NCBI GenBank assembly: GCA_001914535.1
Contig: MNCR01000046.1
Span: 1 to 34,787, forward strand
Reading direction: 5' to 3'
DNA from: Candidatus Rokubacteria bacterium 13_2_20CM_69_15_1
GTDB lineage: Bacteria > Methylomirabilota > Methylomirabilia > Rokubacteriales > CSP1-6
DNA length: 34,787 nucleotides
Shown: positions 8,349 to 15,980 of the stretch, piece by piece
How positions within the stretch are numbered: position 1 is the first letter of the stretch
Layout of the letters: every line of letters starts with the position of its first letter
The notes under the pieces: generated by a model
The model's database searches: none
What the model saw: the letters and a program-made list of their open reading frames with translations, nothing else
What the model was told of the DNA's origin: nothing
Translations under genes and position numbers: made by a program

Positions 8349-8825
8349 ATGGTCGCCGGACTCGGAGCTATGCGGATCGCCGCCGCCGCGGCGTCGCTTG
8401 TCGTGATGACTCATGACGCGGTCGCGCAGTCCGTCTGTGCCGGCCTCGACCGCTTGGTACCACTCGCGCGTTCGAGATTCTGGTCCATCCGCGACGAAGC
8501 CAATCGCAGCGATCTCAAGACGCGGGTGACTCAGAATCTGCCCGGAGCCTCGGAATGCTGGTATCACGACTCGTCGCGCTCCTACTGGTGCACGTGGCGG
8601 ATCACCCCCTCCGAGCGCAAAGACGCGGTCCGGCGGCTTGCGAGCACCATCGGCCAATGCTACGGCGTACGGCCCGCGTATAGCGACGACGACGTCGACG
8701 AAACGAGTGCCTTCGTCGACTTACCCGGCTCCGTCTTGATCTATGTGAACGGCGCTGGCGAAACGCTGACGATATCGATCGGATCAACCTTCTCGATTCC
8801 TGAGCCGTACCCGCAAGCGCCCTGA
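8349..8825 (+). CDS. Small cysteine-containing exported protein, unknown
   Basis: 158 residues if the ATG at 8349 is used; an in-frame ATG at 8370 ('MRIAAAAASLVVMTHDAVAQS') gives a more compact signal peptide. Neither has a convincing ribosome binding site. After cleavage near 'AVAQ' the mature domain of about 130 residues has four cysteines ('SVCAGL', 'SECWYH', 'YWCTWR', 'GQCYGV'), enough for two disulfides, and ends with beta-strand-like 'GSVLIYVNGAGETLTISIGSTF'. I do not recognise it. Its last 42 bases overlap the end of the convergent dehydrogenase gene. It lies 37 bases after the CoA-transferase and could be read through from that operon. Confidence 0.6.
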   Translation: MVAGLGAMRIAAAAASLVVMTHDAVAQSVCAGLDRLVPLARSRFWSIRDEANRSDLKTRVTQNLPGASECWYHDSSRSYWCTWRITPSERKDAVRRLASTIGQCYGVRPAYSDDDVDETSAFVDLPGSVLIYVNGAGETLTISIGSTFSIPEPYPQAP

Positions 8826-9689
8826 AGAGGGGTTCGCCGGCCCGAGGAGCTTCGCGGTGGCCTCCTCCACCGTGGGCGGCTGCGTCGTGTCCTTGTAGTC
8901 GGCGAGCCGCGCGTAGATCTCCCGGGCGGCCTCGTGGAACGCGGAGGGAAGCCCCACCGCGGCGAGCGACCGCGCGATCTCCTCCATCTCGCCCACGAAG
9001 CGCCAGGCCTTCTTCGCGTTGTCGTAGACCGCGCGCTCGGAGCGTGCGGGGAGGTCGGGATGGGAGATCTTCCACTCGGCGAGGAGCGCCGCGTCCACGC
9101 CTTCGGCAAGGGCGAACGCGCGGATCGCGGCGAGCAGCGCCTGGCCGCCCTTGTTCCAGCCGGCGTACGCCATCTTCACGGCCGACGCCGCTCCGGGAGG
9201 CGCGTCGAGGACGACGGCCTCCAGCGGGCCCGCGCCGAACACGGCAGCGATCTCCGTCGCGCCCGGCCCGGAGAGGTAGACGCGCGTGACGCCGCGCGTG
9301 CCGCGCGTCGCGGGGCCGATGATGCCTCCGTCGACGAAGCGGGCGCCCGCCGCCTCGACGACACGGCCGATCTCCCGGGCTGTCGCGGGTGCCACGGCGT
9401 TCGCGTCCACGTAGACCCCCCGGAAGCCGAGCTGGGCGACCGCGCGCGCGAGGTCGGCCGCGCCGTGCGGCGGCACGACCGACACGATCACGCGGCTCGC
9501 CTGGACGACCGACTCGAGCGTCCCGGCGTCCTCGAGCCCGGCTTCACGCGCGCGGGCCCGGGTCGCCGCGCTGCGCCCCGCCGAAGCCCAGAGCACGCGC
9601 GCCCCTCCCGCCACGACCGTGGCGCCCACGGCCGATCCCATGTCGCCCGGGTGAAGGAGCCCCACCGTGGTCCTGGATTCCGTGGTCAT
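8784..9689 (-). CDS. NAD(P)-binding dehydrogenase, 6-phosphogluconate/3-hydroxyisobutyrate dehydrogenase type
   Basis: 301 residues. An N-terminal Rossmann fold begins 'TVGLLHPGDMGSAVGATVVAGG', a GxGxMG-like dinucleotide motif with Pro-Gly in place of the first glycines. 'IVSVVPPHGAADLARAV' and 'VYVDANAVAPATAREIGRVVEAAGARFVDGGIIGP' are typical of beta-hydroxyacid dehydrogenases. The all-helical C-terminal domain contains 'KMAYAGWNKGGQALLAAIRAFALAEGVD', where the lysine aligns with the catalytic Lys region of the family; this domain resembles DUF1932. The ATG at 9689 is preferred over an in-frame GTG at 9707, because GGAGG sits eight bases before it. The gene lies 21 bases after the deaminase-like amidohydrolase, so they form an operon. 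The substrate is unknown. Confidence 0.82.
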   Translation of the reverse strand: MTTESRTTVGLLHPGDMGSAVGATVVAGGARVLWASAGRSAATRARAREAGLEDAGTLESVVQASRVIVSVVPPHGAADLARAVAQLGFRGVYVDANAVAPATAREIGRVVEAAGARFVDGGIIGPATRGTRGVTRVYLSGPGATEIAAVFGAGPLEAVVLDAPPGAASAVKMAYAGWNKGGQALLAAIRAFALAEGVDAALLAEWKISHPDLPARSERAVYDNAKKAWRFVGEMEEIARSLAAVGLPSAFHEAAREIYARLADYKDTTQPPTVEEATAKLLGPANPSSGRLRVRLRNREG

Positions 9690-9710
9690 CGTGTTCGCCT
9701 CCGTCACCCG

Positions 9711-10937
9711 TCACCGCGGCGTCGTCATCGTGCTGGTGCGCGTGTTCTGTGCGACGATCCTCCCGCCCTTGATCACGTAGAGCTTTTCCGCCTGCTCGGT
9801 GATCGCCTGCGCGGGGTCGCGCGCGTCGAGCACGACGAGGTCGGCGCGACACCCCTCGGCCAGGCCGTGGCCCTCGAGTCCGATCGCGCGGGCCGGGTTC
9901 GTGGTGATCAGGTCCAGCAGCCAGGCCATCTGATCGAGGTTCCCGAGGTGTGCGGCCATCGCGGCCACGAGCGCCTGGCGCAGGAGGTCGGGGTGGCCGT
10001 AGGGGGTGAAGGGGTTGACGATGTTGTTCGTGGAGAGCGAGACGTTGACCCCGGCCGCGCGAAGCGCGCCAATGCGCGTGACGCCGCGCCAGGTCCGCCG
10101 GGCGTCGCCGCGCGCCTTCACGTGGAGCTCTGTGGCGGGCAGGCTGATGACGTGGAGGCCGGCCTCACGCAGCTTGTCGATGACGCGCGCCCGGTGGTCG
10201 GGCTCGAGCACGTCGAGCGTCGAGAGGTGCCCGACGGTCACGCGCCCCTGCATGCGGCGGGCGATCGTCTGCTCGGCGATGTAGTCGCTCGTCAGCATGC
10301 TCGGGTCGTCCGAGGAGTCGGCATGGAAGTCCAGCCGGACGCCGAAGCCCTCGGCGGTGTCGAAAAACCAGTCGATGTGGCGACGCTGCTCGCGGTCCAT
10401 GTAGGGGCAGCCCCCCAGGACGTCGAGCCCCGTCTTGAGCGCCTCGCGCAGCAGGCCCTGCGTCACGCCGTCGTGGAAGATGCCCTCCTGGGCGAAGGCG
10501 ATGAGCCGGAGGTCGAGCACGCCGGCCCACTCGGCCTGCAAACGGCGCAGCGCCTCGACGCCCCGGAGCTCGACGTAGGCGTCCACCTCGACGTGCGCGC
10601 GCATCGTCGTGCAGCCGTGCCGGACGGCCAGCTCCATCACGCGCCGCGCGCGCCGGTAGATGTCGTCGACCGTGAACGCTTTCTTCAGCTCGGCGACCAG
10701 CGTCTGGGCGGTCGGGCCTCCCGCGGAGAGCCCGTCGGTGCGGTCGGCGATGAAGGCCTTGTCCGGGTGGATGTGGCTCTCGACGAAGCCCGGGACGACG
10801 AGCTTGTCCGCCACATCCAGCGTTTCGTACCCGGTTGGGTCGAGCTCGGCGCCGAGCCGATGGATCCGTCCGTCACGGATGGCCACATCCCGCCGGCGGC
10901 CGTCGGTCAACCCGCCTCGCAGCAAGAGATCGCCCAT
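9711..10937 (-). CDS. Cytosine deaminase-like amidohydrolase with altered catalytic residues
   Basis: 408 residues. The fold and most landmarks follow cytosine deaminase (CodA): metal ligands H55 and H57 in 'ESHIHPDKAF', the substrate-binding 'AFAQEGI' (Q150), H205 in 'DFHADSSDD' and H237 in 'GHLSTLD'. Compared with CodA as I recall it, the catalytic glutamate of 'HCDE' is Ser208 here, and the aspartate of 'GHDDVFDP' is replaced by Asn in 'STNNIVNPFTPYG' (304-305). A classical deaminase mechanism is therefore doubtful; a different hydrolysis or a single-metal reaction is possible. There is no ribosome binding site before the ATG at 10937, but a TATACT hexamer lies eight bases upstream. The gene is divergent from the ABC uptake operon, which suggests that the imported compound is a substrate. 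Confidence 0.8.
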   Translation of the reverse strand: MGDLLLRGGLTDGRRRDVAIRDGRIHRLGAELDPTGYETLDVADKLVVPGFVESHIHPDKAFIADRTDGLSAGGPTAQTLVAELKKAFTVDDIYRRARRVMELAVRHGCTTMRAHVEVDAYVELRGVEALRRLQAEWAGVLDLRLIAFAQEGIFHDGVTQGLLREALKTGLDVLGGCPYMDREQRRHIDWFFDTAEGFGVRLDFHADSSDDPSMLTSDYIAEQTIARRMQGRVTVGHLSTLDVLEPDHRARVIDKLREAGLHVISLPATELHVKARGDARRTWRGVTRIGALRAAGVNVSLSTNNIVNPFTPYGHPDLLRQALVAAMAAHLGNLDQMAWLLDLITTNPARAIGLEGHGLAEGCRADLVVLDARDPAQAITEQAEKLYVIKGGRIVAQNTRTSTMTTPR

Positions 10938-10945
10938 CGCCGCGG

Positions 10946-10951
10946 AGTATA
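10946..10951 (-). promoter_or_regulatory. -10 element giving a probable leaderless amidohydrolase mRNA
   Basis: TATACT on the minus strand (5 of 6 to TATAAT) ends eight bases before the ATG at 10937. Transcription would start at about the start codon. No Shine-Dalgarno sequence is present. The -35 at 17-base spacing, AGGTCA, is weak. Confidence 0.45.
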
Positions 10952-10967
10952 ACGCCTTCGCGCCGCC

Positions 10968-10996
10968 TTGACCTGACGCCCTGCACGTGAGATACG
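10968..10996 (+). promoter_or_regulatory. Candidate promoter of the ABC uptake operon
   Basis: TTGACC at 10968-10973 (5 of 6) is followed after exactly 17 bases by GATACG at 10991-10996 (3 of 6), 31 bases before the GTG at 11028. It lies back to back with the amidohydrolase promoter in a 90-base divergent gap. The -10 match is poor. Confidence 0.35.
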
Positions 10997-11027
10997 TCCA
11001 CAACGCCGCCGTCGAGGAGGTCGTGGG

Positions 11028-11852
11028 GTGAGCACGGTGACGGACCTGGTGCAGTGGGGGCTCCGCGGGGCGCCGCTCCCGCGCCGGCGCGCGCTCGCGC
11101 TGCGCCTCGGCGCCGTCCTCGCGTTTCTCGGGCTGTGGAGCCTCGCGTCCGGGCTCGTCGTGCTCCTCGGGCTCTTCAATCCGATCTTCCTCGCGGGCCC
11201 GTGGCGCGTGCTGGGGAAGGTGGCGGCGCTCGCGGTGAACGGGCAGCTCTGGGGCCACGTGGCCGCCACGCTCGAGCGCGTGGCCGTCGGGTTCGCGACG
11301 GGCGCGGCCCTGGCGCTCGGCCTCGGGCTGCCGGCCGGACATTTCCGCCTGGTGCGGAACCTGCTCGAGCCGATCGTCGAGATCCTGCGGCCGGTCCCGC
11401 CGCTGGCGATGCTGCCGCTCTTCATCGTGTGGGTGGGGATCGGCGAGACGTCCAAGATCGCGTTCATCACCTACGCCACGTTCTTCCCGATGTTCCTCAC
11501 GACGGTCCACGCCGTCCAGCACGTCGACCCGCTGCTGCTCCGGGCCGCCACCAGTCTGGGCGCCCGCCGCGCCCGGCTCTTCTTCCGGGTCGTGCTGCCG
11601 GCCGCGCTCCCGGAGATCCTGATCGGGATCCGCCTCGGCGTGGCGCTCTCGTTCTTCGTCATCGTCATCTCCGAGTTCATCGGCGCCGAGGAAGGGCTCG
11701 GCTACCTCATCAACGACGGGCGAAACTTCTTCCTCGTGGAGCAGATGCTCGGCGCCGCGATCGTGCTGGGATTCCTGGGGTATGGCGGCAACGGACTCGT
11801 CGTGCTCCTCGAGCGTCGCTGGCTTCGGTGGGAGCGTCCACCCACGTCATGA
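11028..11852 (+). CDS. ABC transporter permease, SsuC/TauC type (first of two)
   Basis: 274 residues with about six membrane helices. The binding-protein-dependent permease signature is present: an EAA-like loop 'DPLLLRAATSLGARRARLFFRVVLPAALPEILIGIRLGV' that docks onto the ATPase. 'PPLAMLPLFIVWVGIGETSKIAFITYATFFPMF' is characteristic of the nitrate/sulfonate/taurine permease subfamily. It starts at GTG 11028, with GAGGAGG (11014-11020) seven bases upstream, and overlaps the ATPase gene by four bases (ATGA). It is the first gene of a five-gene operon and pairs with a second, diverged permease at 12640, implying a heterodimeric channel. Confidence 0.88.
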   Translation: MSTVTDLVQWGLRGAPLPRRRALALRLGAVLAFLGLWSLASGLVVLLGLFNPIFLAGPWRVLGKVAALAVNGQLWGHVAATLERVAVGFATGAALALGLGLPAGHFRLVRNLLEPIVEILRPVPPLAMLPLFIVWVGIGETSKIAFITYATFFPMFLTTVHAVQHVDPLLLRAATSLGARRARLFFRVVLPAALPEILIGIRLGVALSFFVIVISEFIGAEEGLGYLINDGRNFFLVEQMLGAAIVLGFLGYGGNGLVVLLERRWLRWERPPTS

Positions 11853-12643
11853 CCATGGCGGGCCCCGGAGGGGCCGGCGGCGCGCGCGTCCAGATCGAGG
11901 GCGTTCACAAGGCGTTCGGTCTCGACGGCCGCTCGACGCCGGCGCTGATCGACGTGAGCCTCGAGGTCCAGGCGGCCGAGTTGTTGTGCCTGCTGGGCCC
12001 GTCCGGCTGCGGCAAGTCCACGCTGCTCAACATCGTCGCCGGCTTCATCCCGCCGACGCGCGGGCGAGTGCGCGTGGACGGCGCGCCGATCGCAGGCCCC
12101 GGGCCCGAGCGCGGCGTGGTCTTTCAGGAGTACGCGCTGTTCCCCTGGCTCACCGTCGCGCAGAACGTCGAGTTCGGGCCACGGCTCATGGGCGTCCCGG
12201 CCGCGAGGCGCCGCGAGGTCGTGGCGCGGTACCTCGACATGGTCGGGCTCAGCGAGCACGCGACGAAGTTCCCCGTGCAGCTCTCCGGCGGGATGAAGCA
12301 GCGCGTGGCGATCGCGCGGGCCCTCGCCAACAATCCGTCCATCGTGCTCATGGACGAGCCGTTCGGCGCCCTCGACGCGCAGACGCGTGAGGTGATGCAG
12401 GAGGAGCTCTCGCGCATCCAGCGGGTCGAGCACAAGACGATCGTCTTCGTCACTCACTCGATCCGGGAAGCGGTCTATCTTGCCGATCGCATCGTGGTCA
12501 TGACCTCGTCGCCCGGGCGGGTCAAGGACGTGTTCACCATCAAGCTCCCCGAGGCCCGCGACCGGTTCGCGGCCGAGTTCACCCGCTACGAGAGCGAGAT
12601 CACGCGGGTCGTCAAGGAAGAAGTCGCGAAGGTGCGCGAATGA
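11849..12643 (+). CDS. ABC transporter ATPase, SsuB/TauB type
   Basis: 264 residues. Walker A is 'GPSGCGKST', the Q-loop 'VFQEYALFPWLTV', the signature 'LSGGMKQRVAIARAL', Walker B 'IVLMDEPFGALD', and the switch histidine lies in 'FVTHSIREAV'. All are intact. The subfamily is that of nitrate, sulfonate and taurine importers. The ATG at 11849 overlaps the preceding stop (ATGA), and the stop overlaps the next gene's ATG in the same way, so translation is coupled on both sides. An in-frame ATG at 11855 is an alternative start. The position between two permease genes suggests that its dimer energises a permease heterodimer. Confidence 0.92.
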   Translation: MTMAGPGGAGGARVQIEGVHKAFGLDGRSTPALIDVSLEVQAAELLCLLGPSGCGKSTLLNIVAGFIPPTRGRVRVDGAPIAGPGPERGVVFQEYALFPWLTVAQNVEFGPRLMGVPAARRREVVARYLDMVGLSEHATKFPVQLSGGMKQRVAIARALANNPSIVLMDEPFGALDAQTREVMQEELSRIQRVEHKTIVFVTHSIREAVYLADRIVVMTSSPGRVKDVFTIKLPEARDRFAAEFTRYESEITRVVKEEVAKVRE

Positions 12644-13389
12644 TCCGCGCGGCGGCGCTCGCCGGAGCCCTCACCGCGTGGGCGCTCGTCGCCTACGGCG
12701 GCCGGGCGCTCGGCCTCGTGAATCCGGTGCTGATGCCGACGCCCGGCGAGGTCGTCGAGGTCGCCGGCACGCTCGCCCGGGACGGCTCGCTCGCCCAGCA
12801 TCTCGCCGTGTCGTCCCTCCGGATCGCCGAGGGCTTCGGGCTCGCCGCGGCCGCCGCGCTGGGACTCGGCCTGCTGGTCGCCGTCTACACGCCCGCGCGG
12901 CTCATGCTCGAGCCGGTGATCGAGTTCGTCCGGCCGATTCCGCCGCTGGCGTTCCTGCCGATGTTCCTCGTGTGGTTCGGCCTGGGCGAGACGTCGAAGG
13001 TGGCCTTCATCGCGTACACGACCTTCTTTCCGATGTTCATCGGGATCGCCGCGGGCCTCGGGCGCGTGGACGTCATGCTGCTGCGCGCGGCCGCGAGCCT
13101 CGGCGCCTCGCGTCGGGAGCTCCTGCGGCGTGTCGCCCTGCCCGCGGCGCTCCCGTCCATCGTGGTCGCGCTGCGCCTGGGCTTCGGGCTCGCGATCTTC
13201 GTGATCGTGGGGGCCGAGTTCATGGGCGCGGACGCCGGGCTCGGCAACCTGATCATGGAGGGGCGCGTCTTCTTCAATCCGGCCCAGATCGTCATGGGGG
13301 CCCTGCTGCTCGGGCTCCTCGGATCGCTCGTCAACGGACTGTTGCAGGCAGCCGAACGGCGCGTGCTGCGGTGGCGCGCGCTCGGGTGA
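12640..13389 (+). CDS. ABC transporter permease, SsuC/TauC type (second of two)
   Basis: 249 residues, a diverged paralogue of the permease at 11028: 'RPIPPLAFLPMFLVWFGLGETSKVAFIAYTTFFPMF' matches its counterpart almost residue for residue. The EAA-like loop is 'DVMLLRAAASLGASRRELLRRVALPAALPSIVVALRLGFG'. About six membrane helices. ATGA overlap with the ATPase gene. Importers of this subfamily usually use one permease gene as a homodimer, so two linked, different permeases suggest a heterodimer or a recent duplication with specialisation. Confidence 0.88.
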   Translation: MIRAAALAGALTAWALVAYGGRALGLVNPVLMPTPGEVVEVAGTLARDGSLAQHLAVSSLRIAEGFGLAAAAALGLGLLVAVYTPARLMLEPVIEFVRPIPPLAFLPMFLVWFGLGETSKVAFIAYTTFFPMFIGIAAGLGRVDVMLLRAAASLGASRRELLRRVALPAALPSIVVALRLGFGLAIFVIVGAEFMGADAGLGNLIMEGRVFFNPAQIVMGALLLGLLGSLVNGLLQAAERRVLRWRALG

Positions 13390-13424
13390 CGCGGCGGGCG
13401 TCTCATGGGGAAAGGAGCCGAGGG

Positions 13425-14459
13425 ATGCGATACCTGACCGTGGCGCTGGCGGTGCTGCTCGTCTGGGGCGGCGCGGGCGACGCGCGTGCCCAAGGGAGGC
13501 TGGAGCTCGGCGAGGTGGACGCGTGGCTCGTGCGCGACGCGCAGATGTCGGCGCAGTTCGCCGTGGCCGACGCGATGGGCTACTTCAGGGAGCAGGGGAT
13601 CAAGGTCAACCCGCGCTGGTACATCGCGGGGACCGACCTGCCATCGATGTGGGGCGCCGGCAACATCCACCTCGGCACGGCGACCGCGACCATGGTCGTG
13701 CCGATCGCGGCGGCCGGGCAGGCGATCTACAACATCGCGCCCCAGAGCGACATCGCCGGCACGCAGCAAATCGTGCTCGGCAAGCGGGCCCAGGAGCTCG
13801 TGCGCTCGCCCAAGGACCTCGAGAAGCTGAAGATCGGCATGCCGAAGGGCGCGTCGGTGACGATGGCCATCCAGAGTATGGCGAAGGACACCGGCGTCGA
13901 CTTCACCAAGATCCAGTTCGTGAACCTCGCGCTGCCCGACGCCATCACCGCGCTCGCCAAGGGGGACATCGACGCGATGGCGGGCTGGGCGCCGTGGGTC
14001 TTCAACGCGGTCAAGAGCGCGGGGGGCAAGGTGTACTTCACCGGGAACCGGAGCTACATCCCGGGCAAGGAGGGCCAGGTCGACTGGCTGCTCGTGCACG
14101 CGGGCGTGGTCGCGAGCGGGAAGATGCTGAAGGAGAACCCGAACACCCTGAAGGCGATTCTCAGGGCGCTGGTGAAGGCGACGAATGCGATCAACACCGA
14201 CCGCGAGGCCGCCGTGAAGATCGTGGCGCGTGAGATGAAGACGGACGAAGGGCTCGCGCGCGACATCATGGCGCTCAACATCTACTCGATGGAGATGACG
14301 GACAAGATCTACCGGGGCATGGGCGAGTTCGTCGACTTCCTCTACTCGCTCAACCGGATCCCCCAGAAGATCGCCCCCGAAGGCATGTTCTACACGAGGC
14401 TGCTCAAGGAGGTCGACCCGAAGCTCGTCAGGTGGGAGTCGAAGACCGAGGTGAAGTGA
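13425..14459 (+). CDS. ABC transporter solute-binding protein, NMT1/SsuA-like
   Basis: 344 residues. A Sec signal peptide covers about residues 1-24 ('MRYLTVALAVLLVW...DARAQ'). The mature protein follows the NMT1/THI5 and aliphatic sulfonate-binding layout: 'FAVADAMGYFREQGIKVNPRWY' in lobe I, 'GAGNIHLGTATATMVVPIAAAGQ', 'DLEKLKIGMPKGASVTMAIQSMAKDTGVD' in lobe II, and 'ALAKGDIDAMAGWAPWVFNAV'. AAAGGAG (13411-13417) lies seven bases before the ATG at 13425. It captures the ligand in the periplasm for the preceding transporter. The linked hydantoinase suggests a cyclic amide or pyrimidine-like ligand, but this is only inference. Confidence 0.88.
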   Translation: MRYLTVALAVLLVWGGAGDARAQGRLELGEVDAWLVRDAQMSAQFAVADAMGYFREQGIKVNPRWYIAGTDLPSMWGAGNIHLGTATATMVVPIAAAGQAIYNIAPQSDIAGTQQIVLGKRAQELVRSPKDLEKLKIGMPKGASVTMAIQSMAKDTGVDFTKIQFVNLALPDAITALAKGDIDAMAGWAPWVFNAVKSAGGKVYFTGNRSYIPGKEGQVDWLLVHAGVVASGKMLKENPNTLKAILRALVKATNAINTDREAAVKIVAREMKTDEGLARDIMALNIYSMEMTDKIYRGMGEFVDFLYSLNRIPQKIAPEGMFYTRLLKEVDPKLVRWESKTEVK

Positions 14460-14472
14460 AGGAGGACGGGCC

Positions 14473-15900
14473 ATGCTGGATCTCGTGATTCGCGGAGGCG
14501 ACGTGGTGACGCCGCAGGGCGTCGGCCGGTGGGACGTGGCCGTCCAGGGTGAGCGCATCGTCGCCGTTGGCCTCCCCGACCCGGGGACCTCCGCCGGACG
14601 GGTGATCGACGCGACGGGGAAGATCGTCGTCCCGGGCGGGATCGAGCCCCACACGCACCTCGCCCACTTCATCTCGATGCATCCGGAGGACAACCTCTAC
14701 ACGCTCGGTCCCGAGGACGACACCCGCGGGATGGTCTACGGCGGCACGACCACCCACGTGGACTTCTGCTTCGTCCGGCCGGGGACCGATCTCCCGCAGG
14801 CGATCGAGAGCCGGACGGCACGCTGGAAGGGGAACTCGTACACGGATTACTCCTTCCACGTGGCCCTTCAGGGCGCGCTGCCGATCAAGCTCTTCGACGC
14901 GATCCCGGAGGCGATCCAGGAGGGCTTCCCGAGCTTCAAGGTGTTCACGGTCGAGGTGCTCCCGCCCCATCCCAGACGTCACCCCTACCGGCTCGACTTC
15001 GGACGCATCCAGCTCGCGATGGAGAAGGTCGCGGCCCACGACGGCATCATGGCCGTCCACGCCGAGGACCACGACATCGTGCAGTTCATGTACGAGAAGT
15101 TCCGCGAGGAGAAGCAGACCGACGGCCGGCTGCTCCCGCTGGTCCATAACAAGCTGTCAGAGCTGCTCGCGTTCCGGCGGACGATCCAGCTCGCGGCGGC
15201 GACCGGCGCGGGCGTCTACTTCGTGCACACCTCGGCGAAGGAGGGCGTCGAGGCGGTCGCCGAGGCGCGTGCCGAAGGGCTCCCGATCTACGCCGAGACG
15301 CTCCACCACTACGCCTGTTTCACCGCCGAGGACTACAAGACCCCGCGGGGCTTCTGCTACCACACGTATCCCTCCCTCAAGTACCCCGAGGACCAGGCGG
15401 CGCTCTGGGACGGGCTCGTGCGCGACGGCGTCTCGACGACGGCGACCGACGAGTTCCCGACGTCGCTCGAGCTGAAGCTCCGCGGGCAGGATCTCGAGAA
15501 CGTGACCGGCGGGAACCTCGGCGCCGAAGCGCGCATGGGGATCGTCTTCTCCGAAGGCGTGGCGAAGCGCCGGATGACGCTCCAGCGGTTCGCCGAGGTC
15601 ACCTCCACCAACGCCGCGCGGATCCTGGGGCTCTACCCCCAGAAGGGCGTCATCGCGCCGGGCAGCGACGCCGACCTGGTCCTCATCGACCCGGCGATCC
15701 GAAAAACGCTCGCGCGCGAGGACTTTCACGTGAGCGACTACAGCCCCTGGGAAGGCTGGCCGATCCAGGGCTGGCCCGTGACGACGATTCTCCGCGGCCG
15801 GGTCATTGTCGAGAACGGCCGTCTCGCCAGTGACGCGCGCGACGGAAAGTTGGTCCGGCGCCGGATCGCTCCCGAAGTTCTGCGGCGGCCGGCGTGCTAG
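14473..15900 (+). CDS. Dihydropyrimidinase/D-hydantoinase family cyclic amidohydrolase
   Basis: 475 residues, normal length. Binuclear metal centre residues are visible: H60 and H62 ('EPHTHLAHF'), the lysine expected to be carbamylated, K156 ('PSFKVFTVEV'), H196 ('AVHAEDHD'), H252 ('YFVHTSAKEG') and D326 ('TATDEFPTS'). The family opens cyclic amide rings (dihydropyrimidines, hydantoins, related imides) in the cytoplasm. AAGGAGG (14459-14465) precedes the ATG, and the gene is 13 bases after the binding-protein gene, so it ends the ABC operon. 'HTHLAH' rather than 'HTHLD/E' and the unusual 'TDEFP' (often TDHCP) suggest a specialised substrate. A terminator-like hairpin follows. Confidence 0.85.
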   Translation: MLDLVIRGGDVVTPQGVGRWDVAVQGERIVAVGLPDPGTSAGRVIDATGKIVVPGGIEPHTHLAHFISMHPEDNLYTLGPEDDTRGMVYGGTTTHVDFCFVRPGTDLPQAIESRTARWKGNSYTDYSFHVALQGALPIKLFDAIPEAIQEGFPSFKVFTVEVLPPHPRRHPYRLDFGRIQLAMEKVAAHDGIMAVHAEDHDIVQFMYEKFREEKQTDGRLLPLVHNKLSELLAFRRTIQLAAATGAGVYFVHTSAKEGVEAVAEARAEGLPIYAETLHHYACFTAEDYKTPRGFCYHTYPSLKYPEDQAALWDGLVRDGVSTTATDEFPTSLELKLRGQDLENVTGGNLGAEARMGIVFSEGVAKRRMTLQRFAEVTSTNAARILGLYPQKGVIAPGSDADLVLIDPAIRKTLAREDFHVSDYSPWEGWPIQGWPVTTILRGRVIVENGRLASDARDGKLVRRRIAPEVLRRPAC

Positions 15901-15904
15901 AAGC

Positions 15905-15930
15905 TCGGAGGGGGGCTCGCCTCCCTCCGA
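15905..15930. terminator. 11-bp GC-rich hairpin after the ABC/hydantoinase operon
   Basis: tcggaggg (15905-15912) pairs with ccctccga (15923-15930). Three further pairs (one G-T) close a CTCG tetraloop. It starts five bases after the hydantoinase stop. There is no T-run, so intrinsic termination is plausible but not certain. It lies between convergent genes and could serve both strands. Confidence 0.5.
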
Positions 15931-15951
15931 AACGTCCCCCCAGAAATCGTT

Positions 15952-15970
15952 GCGCCGGCAAAGCCGGCGC
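15952..15970. terminator. 8-bp perfect hairpin between convergent genes
   Basis: gcgccggc (15952-15959), loop aaa, gccggcgc (15963-15970). It lies 11 bases beyond the stop of the minus-strand gene and may end that transcript. No T-run. Confidence 0.4.
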
Positions 15971-15980
15971 TCGAGCGCGA

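Noticed and set aside
15905-15970. The two hairpins taken as certain intrinsic terminators
   Set aside because: Neither is followed by a T-run on either strand, so they are kept only as moderate-confidence terminators.
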